Below are positions 25,004 to 35,436 of a stretch of 64,000 nucleotides of DNA, one piece after another. Numbering within the stretch: position 1 is the stretch's first letter; each line of letters opens with the position of its first letter. Origin of the DNA: Rhypophila decipiens (Eukaryota > Ascomycota > Sordariomycetes > Sordariales > Naviculisporaceae); NCBI GenBank assembly GCA_033297075.1, contig MU858201.1, positions 28,232 through 92,231 on the forward strand. Reading direction: 5' to 3'. The notes beneath the pieces are model-generated. The model searched no databases. It had not been told where the DNA came from and saw only the letters and a list, made by a program, of their open reading frames with translations. The translations under genes were made by a program, and so were the position numbers.

Positions 25004-26170
25004 ATGACCGGGACCTACACCATCGAGGTCGTGCCCTTTGCAGAGTACGACTGGACCTTTGAGAAGCCAGGATGGATCAATCTCAAGTCAGTGATCCTTC
25101 AAACATGGCACAAGTACCTCACCTGACACCAGACCGGCAGCCCAGCAGCCGTAGCCCTGATAGCGGCCTTTTGCGGAATAGCCTTCTGGATGTCCCTCGA
25201 GCTCCTGGTCCTGGTCCACCTAACCTTCAGACAACGACGGGGCGTGTATTTCTGGTCGATAATCATCACCACGCTCGGCATAATCCTGCAGACAACGGGC
25301 TACCTCCTCAAAGCCTTTGAAAACACATGGCCACCCGTTCTCGTCACCATAATTTGCAAACTCGGCTGGGTGAGCAACGTCACCGGCTTCTCCTTGGTTC
25401 TATGGTCTCGCCTCCATTTGATCGTCAACTCGCCCAAGATCCTTCGCTCTGTCCTGGTAATGATCATCATCAACGCCATCGTGCTACACACGCCAATCGT
25501 GGTCTTTGAATTCGCACTCATGTCCCCCGACCCTTTAATCCGCGGCAAATTCCTCTATCCAATGGAAATCATGGAGCGAATCCAACAAACCATCTTCACC
25601 TTGCAAGAGGTAATCATCAGCGGATTGTACATCTACCACACTGCTCGATTCTTGCACGATGGGTTCGCAGCGCGCACGAGAAAGGTGGTGGCGCTGTTGA
25701 TTACTGTGCAGATTATTGCCATCTGTTTCGATGCTGGGCTCACAACGTTTGATTACATGAATATGTTTACGCTTAAATGCACACTTCACCCGTTTGTGTA
25801 CAGCGTCAAGCTCAAGCTCGAGTTTATTGTGTTGAATCAATTGCTTACTATTGTCAAGAGGGGACTGGTGCCTGGACTGAGGACTGGGAATTTTGGGGAT
25901 TTGAATATTACGGCGGGGGCTGGGGGCAAGGTGGAGGTTGCTCAGAGTGCTATGAAGGAGGTCAAGTCAGTTGCGGTTGGGATTAGGGGCGGGGATGCTC
26001 TGGCGGACTTTGGGGACGAACAATCTCTTGCAGATGTTGTCGGGAGACCGGATAGTCAGATCATGGACTCCAGCTCCGAGGAGAATGTCAAGGGGGTCCA
26101 TGGGGGCGAGAGATATGTGCCTGATGATGTCGAGAGACAGTACTTGGGGAGATTTACACCTGAAAACTAG
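25004..26170 (+). CDS. polytopic (about 7-TM) membrane protein, DUF7703-like
   Basis: The start at 25004 gives MTGTYTIEVVPFAEYDW. A short intron fits at 25091-25132 (42 nt, GTGATC donor, CTGAC branch, CAG acceptor), joining INLKS to TGSPAAVALIAAFCGIAFW for a protein of about 374 residues. Six to seven hydrophobic helices alternate with short charged loops, for example LELLVLVHLTF, YFWSIIITTLGIIL, NVTGFSLVLWSRLHLIV, SVLVMIIINAIVL and VVALLITVQIIAICFDAGLTT. A polar tail of about 110 residues follows. This resembles the uncharacterised fungal integral membrane proteins grouped as DUF7703; the role is unknown. The intron length is a multiple of three and it contains an in-frame TGA, so if it is not spliced the protein would stop after about 37 residues. 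Confidence 0.75.
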
Positions 26171-26365
26171 CAAGTCAAGTTATATTTCTTTTGAATGAGC
26201 GGGGCGTAAAAGGGTTGGCTGGATGGTTATTATCCACAAGGCAGGATCGGACAAACAAACCGCCGACGTCATTAGTTTGAGATAAGGTCTTCTTCCCTCT
26301 TCCACGTCCATCCAAGGCGTAGCACCCTGCATTGGGCTACCGAGAAACGCGGGACAGGAGCAGGT

Positions 26366-26790
26366 AAAGAAATAAATACCTTAACTAGCTCGAATAAACA
26401 CCTTACCTAGCTCGAATAAATACTTCACCTAGCTCGAATAAATACCTTACCTAACTAGAATAAATGCCTTATCTAGGTCGAATAAAGCCCTTAACTACCT
26501 CGAATAAATCCCTTTTCTACCTCGAATAAATCCCTTCGACTGCCTCAAATAAATGCCTAGATTGAAGGCTAGACGGTGGTTTTAGCGGCGGCGTTGAGAA
26601 AGAGTAAACGCGGGGAAAGAGTAGGTAAACAAATAAATACCCTACCTAGCTAGAGTAAATACTTTATCTAGCTAGAATAAATCCCTTACCTAGCTCGAAT
26701 AAATCCCTTAACTACTTCGAATAAATACCTTCGACTGCCTTGAATAAATGCCTAGATTGAAGGCTACGCGGTGGTTAGAGCCAGGCATAC
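26366..26790 (+). repeat. left 22-bp minisatellite array
   Basis: Tandem degenerate copies of a 22-bp unit of the form GAATAAATACCTTACCTAGC followed by TC. The copies occur in two blocks (about 26370-26560 and 26630-26750), each ending in a shared non-repeat segment (GCCTAGATTGAAGGCTA, then a GGTGGTTTTAGC-like stretch). The whole block therefore looks duplicated once, with a period of about 260 bp. The related AGGAGCAGGT motif recurs at about 26357, 26617 (variant) and 26828. A second array of the same unit lies at 30115-30370, on the other side of the RNase H-like gene. Confidence 0.85.
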
Positions 26791-27234
26791 CGTGGTTTTA
26801 GCAACGGCTTTGAGAAAACGCGGGGCAGGAGCAGGTGAACCAAACAAGGCCCCTTGCCGGGTATTGCAGCTTGACTATTTACCGTGGAACGCTGTACACC
26901 TCTCAGATTACAGGTGGAGGCTCTTTTTGAGTGGGCAGGAGGTTTGAAACCGGGGGCAGCCCGTCCCGTCGTGCGGGCAACCAGACCCCACCAGCAACCG
27001 CTGCGATTTGACACGGTTCAACCTACCATTACGTCTTCCGTAACTTGTGGCCATTGCATTTTTAACCACCTGACACCATCCCACTATTGGATCTTGCCAG
27101 GGTCTTCGACAAGAACTGGAAGTCAGCCCTTTCACCACGATCAGGTACCATCTTACTCAGTATAATCCTCATCAGCAGCACGAGGCTACCTTGAGTCTTT
27201 AACTATCGCTTTGGCACTGATACTCAGCGCCAAA

Positions 27235-29778
27235 ATGGATGCTACTTTGTCGTCGTCCAATCACCCGGACAATGGTGGAGTTTGGATCCCTCGCGAAAGT
27301 GACCTTGTTCGGGCGTACGGATATACTAAGCCTAGTCTCTATGATTACAATTCCGACGACTACAATTCCGACGTCTGCAATTTCGACGACTACAATTCTG
27401 ACGACGACGACTCCGACTCAAACCCAAGATTCGGCCTCGGCGACTTGGACATGTACGCCTCCGACCACGACGACTCCGACTCCGACAAGCAAATGATTCT
27501 CTACGCCTATTCCAAGTGTGGCTGTAGGATCAAAGATTTAGATGATCAACTTGCATCCCAGAGGAGCCACAAGGCTGATTGCGATGCTATCCGAGCTTGT
27601 CGCGAGACGCTGGATGCCGCATACAAGAAGTTCCACGCCACCCCGCGCACATATATGAACGACTACTATTGGGATACACCCGATTGCTATGACTACCTCA
27701 AGGCCCGTTTCAATCTTGCTGTCGCCCTCCTCAAGGTTGACAGTGACTCGGCTGTCGACCAGGCCATAGACAACTTTCGGCAACTGCTCACGGAGAGCGG
27801 GTTCGACAAGATGGGGGTTCGTGATTACATCCCTCACCTTCTACTCAGAGTTCGCTGTGATTCCAACTGTTACCGATTCATCACCGAATGTGGAAAATGG
27901 TCCTTTGGCGACTACGATACCATTATGCATCATGGCTGGCTGTACTTTCCGTGGCATAATATCACCGACTTCGACCAAAAACAAACTCCCAACGTGTTTG
28001 AGCCGGTGGACAATTTATTCCAGACATCGCGCCCCAGTCTGAGCCACCTCGTGGCTCTCACTTTCCTGAAATTGAGTCTTTTTCTGGACATCCGCGCACT
28101 TGAGCTGGCCGAGCAGACTCACAAACTTGCTGGTCCTGGTATCTCGACTACACTTCGCCGCCCCGTCAGAGAGGTTTCGAGCGACAAGTATCTCACGAAC
28201 CGCGCCCACTCCTCCATTCTGGCTGATCAACTACGTGGAGAATATGAGAACCTTTTTCGAGTGGTGCACGATGCAAATTCATTCTTCTGGACCAGGCTCG
28301 CAGAGAGCGTCGACTCAGGTACCGCAAAAGAACCCAACATCTTCGCCGACTTCTGCGTTCATCATCCACAAGGCACGGAAGGCGAAGCAGACAGGGTCGT
28401 CTTCCAGTCCGTTAAATCTTGGTTGCAAGATCCCGAAGCAATTCAGATGATGCGGGATATGATCAGAGCCTTCACCCCCCTGACCTCGCGACTTGGACAA
28501 GAGTTATCAGATACTCCGGTCAATCACAACCCACTGAACATACCAGTCTCTAGAAGAATCATTCCCGGGCGTTTTTCCCCACCCACCGATGTCGACTGCC
28601 AGTACAAAGTTTACCGCCCTGGCATGCCTCAAGAGGGGGAACTGGTCTGCATCACGGCCGGACTCTGCGAGGGTAAGGTCGCTGGCTGGGCTGTCACCGT
28701 CAAGAACCCTGCCGGCAAAGTCAAGTTTGTGTCAGGCCGTCTGGAACAGCGTGGTCCAACTGGTGATACCCGGGACCACACCACCATTCGGGCCGAACTG
28801 CGTGCGGCCGTGGCGGCTCTGCGCATGACTGACTTCCACACCAAAGGGGTCAGGCATGTCATCCTTGCCACAAATTCAGCCTATGTTCCTTTTGGATGCA
28901 CAGCTGTGATCCACAAGTGGCTTTCGACGAACACGTGGACAGATATGGGCAAGCCAGTGGACAACAATGATTTGTGGAACATGCTACTTGGTGAGGTCGA
29001 GCGCTTGCACAGGCAGGGAATCACGGTTCAGATTTAGAAGATTGACCGTGGAGTCAACATTGATGCAAGCGTTGCTGCCAGGGACGCTCTATCCAAGCCC
29101 GACGTCGAGATGTACCAGGATGTTGGTTTAGCCGGCTGGGACGAACACAAGGGCCGCACTCGGGTTGTTCAGCTGTCCCTGCTGAAGAATGGTCATGGCC
29201 GTGCTCCAACCACGCCAGGAGTCGCATCCCCGACTTCTATTTGGTACGATATTGCAGGCCCGCCATCGGTTGCTAGTGAATGGGACTGTACCATCGAGAG
29301 AGTCAGGACCACCGGAATGGCGCTTTCTCGACTCAAGCAAGGTCCACGAAAGATCATCATCACCCACGGATGCAAATCCCCGTTGAACAACGATCTGCTT
29401 AGCCTTCTCACCAAGCTTATCCACGAGGGTTCTACGGTGGTTATTGGAGGTGCATTTGCGCGGTCAGTCGAATGGCCGGCGCTCAACGGCTTCTTTGAGG
29501 GTTTGGAGCTGTCTTGGAAAGTCAGCCACAAGTCTGGCGAGATGTTGATCAACCGTGTACCTGGTCGTGGTAATGACGATTTGGCTGACAAGTACGTTGT
29601 CAAAACTGCGCTCCTGGAGCGGGTGAGCCTTCACGCCGCCTGGTATGCTTATGAGAAACGTCCCGGTGCGACGGCGGTTGCGTTTGTCAAGATTGGCGAT
29701 GGACGCCTTGGCTTTGTTGGAGACATTGACGGGGAGAAGACCACGCGTGCCATTGTGAAGAAAATGTTGGATCTCTAA
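27235..29778 (+). pseudogene. TPR-like / degenerate RNase H-fold protein interrupted by a TAG
   Basis: The frame from ATG 27235 runs 600 residues to a TAG at 29035-29037, then stays open in the same frame for another 247 codons to 29778. The N-terminal part is acidic (YNSDDYNSDV repeats). It then shows a block I recall from uncharacterised fungal proteins near MYND-type zinc fingers: YDYLKARFNLAVALLKVDSD, MGVRDYIPHLLLRVRCDS and LSHLVALTFLKLSLFLDIRA. The C-terminal part has an RNase H layout (GKVAGWAVTVKN, TTIRAELRAAVAALR, HVILATNSAYVPFG, IDASVAARDAL) broken by the TAG between TVQI and KIDRGVN, where Trp is expected. The first and third catalytic acids appear to be missing (AGLCEG and ATNSAY), so the fold is probably not a nuclease. 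I infer a nonsense-inactivated gene or, less likely, readthrough. Confidence 0.65.
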
Positions 29779-29869
29779 CAAGTTGGTGAGGGACGCCTTG
29801 GCTTTGTTGGCGACATTGACGGGGAGAAGACCACGCGTGCCATTGTGACGAAAATGCTGGATCTCTAAA
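29701..29869 (+). repeat. 90-bp tandem duplication of a gene 3' end
   Basis: The last 26 codons of the RNase H-like gene, starting GGACGCCTTGGCTTTGTTGG at 29701, recur at 29791 with only about three substitutions and end in the same stop. The second copy follows the first stop codon after a short linker, so it is outside the frame of the gene. Seen directly. The near identity implies a recent event. Confidence 0.9.
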
Positions 29870-30114
29870 TTCCAATGGGCCTTGTTGGTTCCATATATAC
29901 GGCATGATGTCTGGTTGCTATGGGCTGGTTGGTTAGGGTTGTAGGCATTGGAAGATGTTGGATCAAGCGCCAAACTCTTTGGGCGGAGGCCTGATTCTAG
30001 GCGCCCAATATACAGGCACCAGTCTTCCTATATACATGTACTACTCTTGTTGGAATAGAGGCCTTAACTTGCAAGAGTAAAGGCCTTCACTGGACTAGAT
30101 AAGAGGCCTTCTAG

Positions 30115-30370
30115 CTAGAATAAATACCTTAACTAGCTGAAATAAATACCTCGACTAACTGTAATAAATGCCTTAGCTGACCAGAATAAATGCCTTGACG
30201 AGCTGGAATAAATGCTTTGACTAGCTCGAATAAATGCTTTGACTTGCTAGAAGAAATACCTTAACTAGCTGGAATAAATGCCTTAACTGGCTAGAATAGA
30301 TGTCTTGACTAGGCTGGAATAAATGCATTGACCGGCTGGAACAAATGCATTGACCGGCTGGAACACATGC
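30115..30370 (+). repeat. right 22-bp minisatellite array
   Basis: About eleven degenerate copies of a 22-bp unit of the form GAATAAATGCTTTGACTAGC followed by TC, in the same orientation as the array at 26366-26790 and clearly related to it. More degenerate copies extend left to about 30050. Together the two arrays bracket the RNase H-like gene. Confidence 0.85.
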
Positions 30371-30631
30371 CTTGAGAAAGTGAAGTTGGACTGGTGCCTG
30401 TATACCAGAGTCAGGCATTGACGAAGTCACTGGTGAGGCCCAGCAACCTTGTCAACCAGTACTTGCTGAGGAAAACTCTTTACCGTAGAATCCTGTAACA
30501 TGCAGTCTTTTGGTCTGCATCGTATCATCTACACTAACAGCACCAGTCGTCGACACTCATATGCGCCTCTTGTGGTGATATGCTTGAGTCCCTAGTGGCT
30601 TCCCTTGTATTTCTTCCTCCTACCTTCCTGA

Positions 30632-32048
30632 TTAGGTCCTGTAATGCTGCGTCATGTCATATCGTAAAGACGGCATCCCAGCCTGCGGATTCCCGTCGAT
30701 TGTCAGCGCCTTCTTCTTTTCCAAACTCAAAGGCCGAATCGGATAAAAAGGGAAAAAAGGAACAACTCACCGGGGCCTTTTCTCCTTCCTCCTTGCCATT
30801 TGTCGCCGTCTCCTCCTCCTCCTCCACCTTCTTAGCCTGCCGTTCCATCCCCTTTAACATTTTAAAAAACTCATCCTGTTCCATTGCTTCCTCCGCACTA
30901 TTGTATTTGAACAATCTCTCCATGTTGGCACTCGAGAGCGGGTTAATTACCTCGTGCCAGATCTTTCGTCGCATTTGGTCGCAGATGTCCAGGATGGAGT
31001 CGTCTGCTTTCTCTGTGTGGATCCCGAGGAGAGCATCGAACAGACTGCCCACGTCGGCTATCCCACCTGTTAGTCCTAGCCCGCCGAAGGGATTGCAGAG
31101 GTGTGCTGCGTCGCCTGCTAAAAGGAATTTATTGACGCGCATGTGAGGGACACAGCGCTGGTGGACTTTGTAGGGGGAGAAGTTTACGACTGTGTATTGC
31201 TCTGGTGTGGGGTTTCCGGGGAGGATGGTTTGGAACTTTTGGGGGAGACGGGAAAGGAGGTCGGAGTGAGAAAGGCCGCCGGAGATCTCGCCGTAAGTGA
31301 CCCGGTACAAGTTGTCGGGTTGGATTTTGGCTACCATGTGCCAATGTTCGGGGTGGACGAAGAATTGACTGTCGTCGTAGTCTACCTTGCTTGAGGAGAG
31401 GTAGGGGTAGTAGATGTTTGTTGCTACGATTTGTTTGTCCCATGTGAAGCCGGGGAAGACGGATTCGCCAAAGAGGGTCCGGCGGATGGTGCTGTTCCCG
31501 CCGTCGCAGGCTACTATGTAATCTGCTGAGAGGGTTTCGATTTTGGGACTTGTGGGAGGAGAATGTTGGGATTGTGGCGTGATTTCGACTTTGACCCATG
31601 GTTTTTGGGCGGCTGGGTCTTCGCCTAGGTCGATCACTTTGTATCCGTAGAGAATACGGGCTGTCGGCTGGGCGAGTACAGCTGTTTCGAGGATCTTGCC
31701 TAGCTTGTGGAGCGGGAGACAGACCATTCGGTGTCGAAAGGCGGCATCGTTGTCCTGGCCTGGCAGGGGGTCCGGGTTGCGGAGAGAAACGAGCCGGGAT
31801 TTGGCTTCGTCTAGCTTGCGCCAGGATACGCCGTTTGGCGAGAAGCCTTGGGATCGGATCTCGTCGAGCACGCCGGCTCGGTCAAACTCGAGACAGGATT
31901 CGGGCATGTAGTGGCTTGCTCGTGGGTTGGTGTCGAGCGTAGAAGTCATTTCGAGGAGGTCGACGTGGATCCCGGCCCGAGAGAGGAGGAGCGTCAAGAG
32001 GAGCCCGGAGGGACCGGCTCCTACGACTATGACCTTTGAGATTGCCAT
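30632..32048 (-). CDS. FAD-dependent monooxygenase (PHBH fold)
   Basis: A flavin hydroxylase expected to use NAD(P)H and O2 on an aromatic or related substrate, which I cannot predict. The start at 32048 gives MAISKVIVVGAGPSGLLL with the GxGxxG dinucleotide loop at residues 10-15. The DG motif reads VACDGGNSTIRRTLFG and the second FAD motif LLAGDAAHLCNPFGGLGLTG. A C-terminal intron at 30683-30770 (GTGAGT donor) is needed: it joins GEKAP to AGMPSLRYDMTQHYRT and ends at the TAA at 30632-30634, giving about 442 residues. If it is not spliced, the frame stops a little earlier at 30657. There is no signal peptide. The neighbour upstream is a caspase-like gene in divergent orientation; a functional link is not evident. 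Confidence 0.88.
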
Positions 32049-32237
32049 ATTAAAGTTCAGTTGGATTTGAGTTCTCTTCTTTTGATGAAATGAGAATATG
32101 AGATTCCGGTTAGCATTTTATATGTGCAATTTTTGACTCCAGTACGCAAGAAGACGGTATAGGATTTGGTGGCGCCTGTGTGTGAGAATCCGTTGGGCTA
32201 ATATGTCTTCAATAGGTAGCATGTTCGAAATCTGCCG

Positions 32238-32370
32238 GTCTCATGGTGAACAACCGGTTCCGAGACTCACACTGTCCCGATCCCCCGGTTCCCAATTCGT
32301 TCGCTGCCGGTTATGCATGGCTCAACACAGGTACAGTTCCGGCGGCTATTATTGTGTGCCGATTAGCAGC
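32238..32370 (+). repeat. dispersed repeat, copy 1
   Basis: Begins with GGTCTCATGGTGAACAAC and GGTTCCGAGACTC, and ends near CTATTATTGTGTGCCGATTA. A diverged copy with the same two end blocks lies at 35549-35710. The two copies flank the caspase-like gene in the same orientation. Identity of the first 48 bp is high; the middle differs. Confidence 0.7.
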
Positions 32371-32382
32371 TAGAACTAGTTC

Positions 32383-32598
32383 TAGACCACAGGTCATCCG
32401 TCAGATCCTCTCTGCCGTCTTCTCGGCCAGGTAATAGCTGAAAGATACCCCTTCCCGCATTCGGCCGAATTAGGCACAACCACACTGGCCAGATTCTAAA
32501 TTCGACTTTTACGTATAAGATGAATATCTCGACACTCTTGGCAGGAATATAGAGATCTTGGATGATAGAGTTGATTATAATCGTCGCGGCGGGAAGGT
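32383..32598 (-). pseudogene. decayed fragment of the FAD oxidoreductase gene
   Basis: This segment aligns by eye with 38880-39092, an internal part of the intact minus-strand FAD oxidoreductase gene, in the same orientation and at roughly 80 percent identity. Shared blocks include AGCTGAAAGAT, CGCATT, CACTGGCCAGA or its variant, ATCTCGACA and GAGTTGAT. Most differences look like transitions. It no longer encodes an open frame of useful length. It is a partial duplicate of a gene 6 kb away. Confidence 0.75.
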
Positions 32599-32602
32599 GG
32601 CA

Positions 32603-32615
32603 GGGGTTAGGGTTA
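32603..32615 (+). repeat. interstitial TTAGGG motif
   Basis: GGGGTTAGGGTTA, directly after the relic FAD gene fragment. One of several telomere-type motifs in the window; here it sits at a duplication end, which could reflect break repair. Confidence 0.5.
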
Positions 32616-32742
32616 TGTATGTCATCATGGGCGGTGTGATGAACAGAACCAAATCATGATTCTATGTGGCGCTTGCAGCTGGCCCGGCGGTGACCCGTTG
32701 CGCTCACCGAAAGTGTGGAAATCCGAAATCACCCCTCATCCC

Positions 32743-35436
32743 ATGCAGACTCTTCAACCCCGTGTTTCTCATTCGAAAGCTCCTCCTATTTACGACAACT
32801 GACGATTATATCTCTCTTCTAACGGAGCCTGCCGAAACACATCCACGGAAGAGGAAAAGGGGAGCGGAAACTGCGAGTGACAGTGGGAAGAGCCAAGAGC
32901 ACGAACCAGCGGAATCCTCTCGTCAAGACCCCAAAGCCAAAGCCAAAGTTGACGGTGGGGAGCACCCTGAAGACGAAGCGAAAGCGTCAAACAATGGCGT
33001 GAATAAGCAAGATCATAACCCACCAAAATCGCCTCACCGACACCCCGAAGACGAAGGATCGGGTCAATCGTCTGATGAATTTGCGGTATTCTCGTCGCAC
33101 AGCTCCAGTACGCACGACACGACAGCTTCGTCGTTCCACTTCCCCAGCATCCACGACTTCACAAAAGACCTGCAGTGCGCGGTGGAAGCCAGTTGGAAGA
33201 CACGACAGGACTCGAGTCGTTCAAGATACAAAGCTGTCAGAGCTCTTCTAGTGAGCTGGGAGGATGACGACCTCGGGGTTGCGGCCGAATTGAGGGTACT
33301 AAGTCAACTACTCCAAGATGTCTATCACTACGATGTCGAACAATGGAAGATTCCGTCTGTGGATTCTTTCAAGGCCCTCGATAGACACATTCGGCATGCC
33401 ACTGAGGATATTTGGGGTGCGAAGTCCTCGCTATTTATTCTCTTTTATGCCGGTCATGCCAGGCCAAGTGGGGGACTCGGGAGCTTTCCGCGATGGGTAT
33501 CGCGACGAATTGATGGCAGAGAAGTCAATCCGCTTTCAATTCAAGTTTATTTGGAACATGCGGAATGTGATGTTTTGTTCCTATATGACTGTTGTCACTC
33601 CATTCATAGAGGAGGAGGTGACTCGTCGTCTGGGGGTGTGAAGGAGGCCTTAGCAGCGGGCGGATTCGAAACCATCGCTGCAGAGGCAGGAGTTCATTCC
33701 TTTACATATCTACTAACTCTCCAACTGGGTCGAGCAGCCGCCGACTCACAGGCCCTATCGATCAGCGATCTTCATGGGTGTTTGCTTGCTGAGCTTGGAA
33801 ATCACACGCGGCGATTGGTGATGGACAACTGCGGTAAACTCATTATTGACGACAATAAGAGGCCCAGATTCGAGTCACCCATGAGAAGAACGCCGGTTCA
33901 TTACTTTCTGTCGCTAAAGCACGAAAGTATAATCATTGCGCCTATGCAAGAGGCATCGCCCCCAAAGCCGCCGACGATGCCGCCACCAGGTCTTCCAAAC
34001 CCGCTCCCAGTCACATCTAGTTTGGAAGCCGAGGCCGGATTCATCGAAATAACACGCGAACAGTTCCCACAAGTCATTGTGAGCGTACGGTTGCAGTCCT
34101 CGGACGTCTCAGACCAAGAGGGGTGGCTGGACTGGCTGTTAAAAGCCCCACACGATGCCAAGCACATCAAGGTTGAAGGCTGGTTTGGTAGCTTCTCAAC
34201 CCTCATCCTTCTCAACATCCCTCTGCAAGTCTGGCATATGATGCCCGACAACCCGGCGGTGTCATTTGTGGGATTTGTGACTACCGAGAACCTGGCTTCC
34301 GAACTCCTCCCCAACAAACCTGGACTGAATATCGACCAGTGGCAACGCAATATCAGTGTCCAGTATCCACCATCCGTCTTCGCCGACTCTGCGGTAGAGC
34401 TCGATGGACGGCCTGTGATCTCCCAAGTTCGTCATGAATTCGCGAAAACCCCCATCGACCCTTTCAAGCTGGGAACACCTCTCTCCTTGCGCGAACGACC
34501 TCCACCACTGAAGGATGAACGGGGCCAGTACGATATGAGACTATCTTGCCCCTTTCGAAAGCGTAACGCAGTCCGCTTTAACGTTCGAGACCACCAGAGC
34601 TGCGCTATTCAGGCCTTTCCAGATATCAGCCAACTCAAGTAGGTTTTATCTCTCCCATCGATCACAAGAATGTATCTCTCTAACCCTATCCCAGACGTCA
34701 TGTGAAGAACTTTCACAAAACGCGTATATCTGTATTTGCCTGCCCTCGGTGCAAGGTTGATATGGTGGATAAGATTGGACTTGAAAATCACCTCGCTGTT
34801 CCCAACTCGATGCTGTGTAAGCCGGAGGAACTACCGGCCCCAAAAAATCCCGAGGACGGAATAATGAGTCGTCAAGAAGATATCTTGAACGGCAGAAAAC
34901 CAAAGAAAAAGATTGATACTTGGGATCAGTTGTGGATGACTCTCTTCCCTAACGACGATGAGGACCAAATACCCGATTCAGGTACGGTTATTTACTTCAC
35001 TAACTGCTGTATTCTATCACGTTGCTCATATTCTGACATCTCTCCAGTGTTTGTGCCCCCAATGGGACTGGAGGAGGGTATAGAATTGTCGCGGCACACA
35101 TGGTCAGACTTGGAGGATAGGATTCTAGCCGCCCAGCAGTCGCACGGCTCTGCATTGGAGCCTGAAACCTTGAGATACATATTCATGAGCCATCTCTTGT
35201 TTGTCAGAGAAGAACTCTACGAGAGGGCCAATCGTCCGCCTTCCTTGGCAAGGACTAACCGCGAGCGTACAAATATTACTATGACGCGGAAGTTGGATCC
35301 CATACCGGAAACGCCAGCGCCTGCCCTGCCGACCAACCCGCCTGACTCGCCGGACTCGCCGGACTCGTCCGACCAGTCTTTACCCGAGTCGCCTGACTCA
35401 GCTATGAGTTGGGCCAGAGCTGACGGCCTGTTGTGA
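32743..35436 (+). pseudogene. caspase-like (peptidase C14 fold) protein with C-terminal zinc-finger-like module, frameshifted near the start
   Basis: The ATG at 32743 gives MQTLQPRVSHSKAPPIYDN, then one extra base near 32800 shifts into the long frame DDYISLLTEPAETHP, which itself has no ATG before the catalytic domain. After a Ser/Pro/Glu-rich head comes a caspase-type fold: VRALLVSWEDDDLG, FILFYAGHA with the catalytic His (33446-33460) and LFLYDCCHS with the catalytic Cys (33588-33599). A second globular region follows (FIEITREQFPQVIVSVRL). Introns at 34639-34694 and 34982-35047 join SQLK to RHVKNFHKTRISVFACPRCK, a C2H2-like module common at the C-termini of fungal NLR and HET-associated proteins, then a Pro/Ser/Asp tail. 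Catalytic residues are intact, so the single frame break could be recent or a sequencing error. Confidence 0.7.

Larger units (their letters stand above)
32049..32742. other. intergenic region with relics
   Basis: Separates two divergent genes. It holds a dispersed repeat (32238-32370), a decayed fragment of the FAD oxidoreductase gene (32383-32598) and a telomere-like GGGGTTAGGGTTA at 32603-32615, one after another. No intact gene. Confidence 0.6.

Noticed and set aside
26366..26790. CRISPR-like reading of the 22-bp array
   Set aside because: The units are contiguous and degenerate without unique spacers, in a fungal genome; it is a minisatellite.
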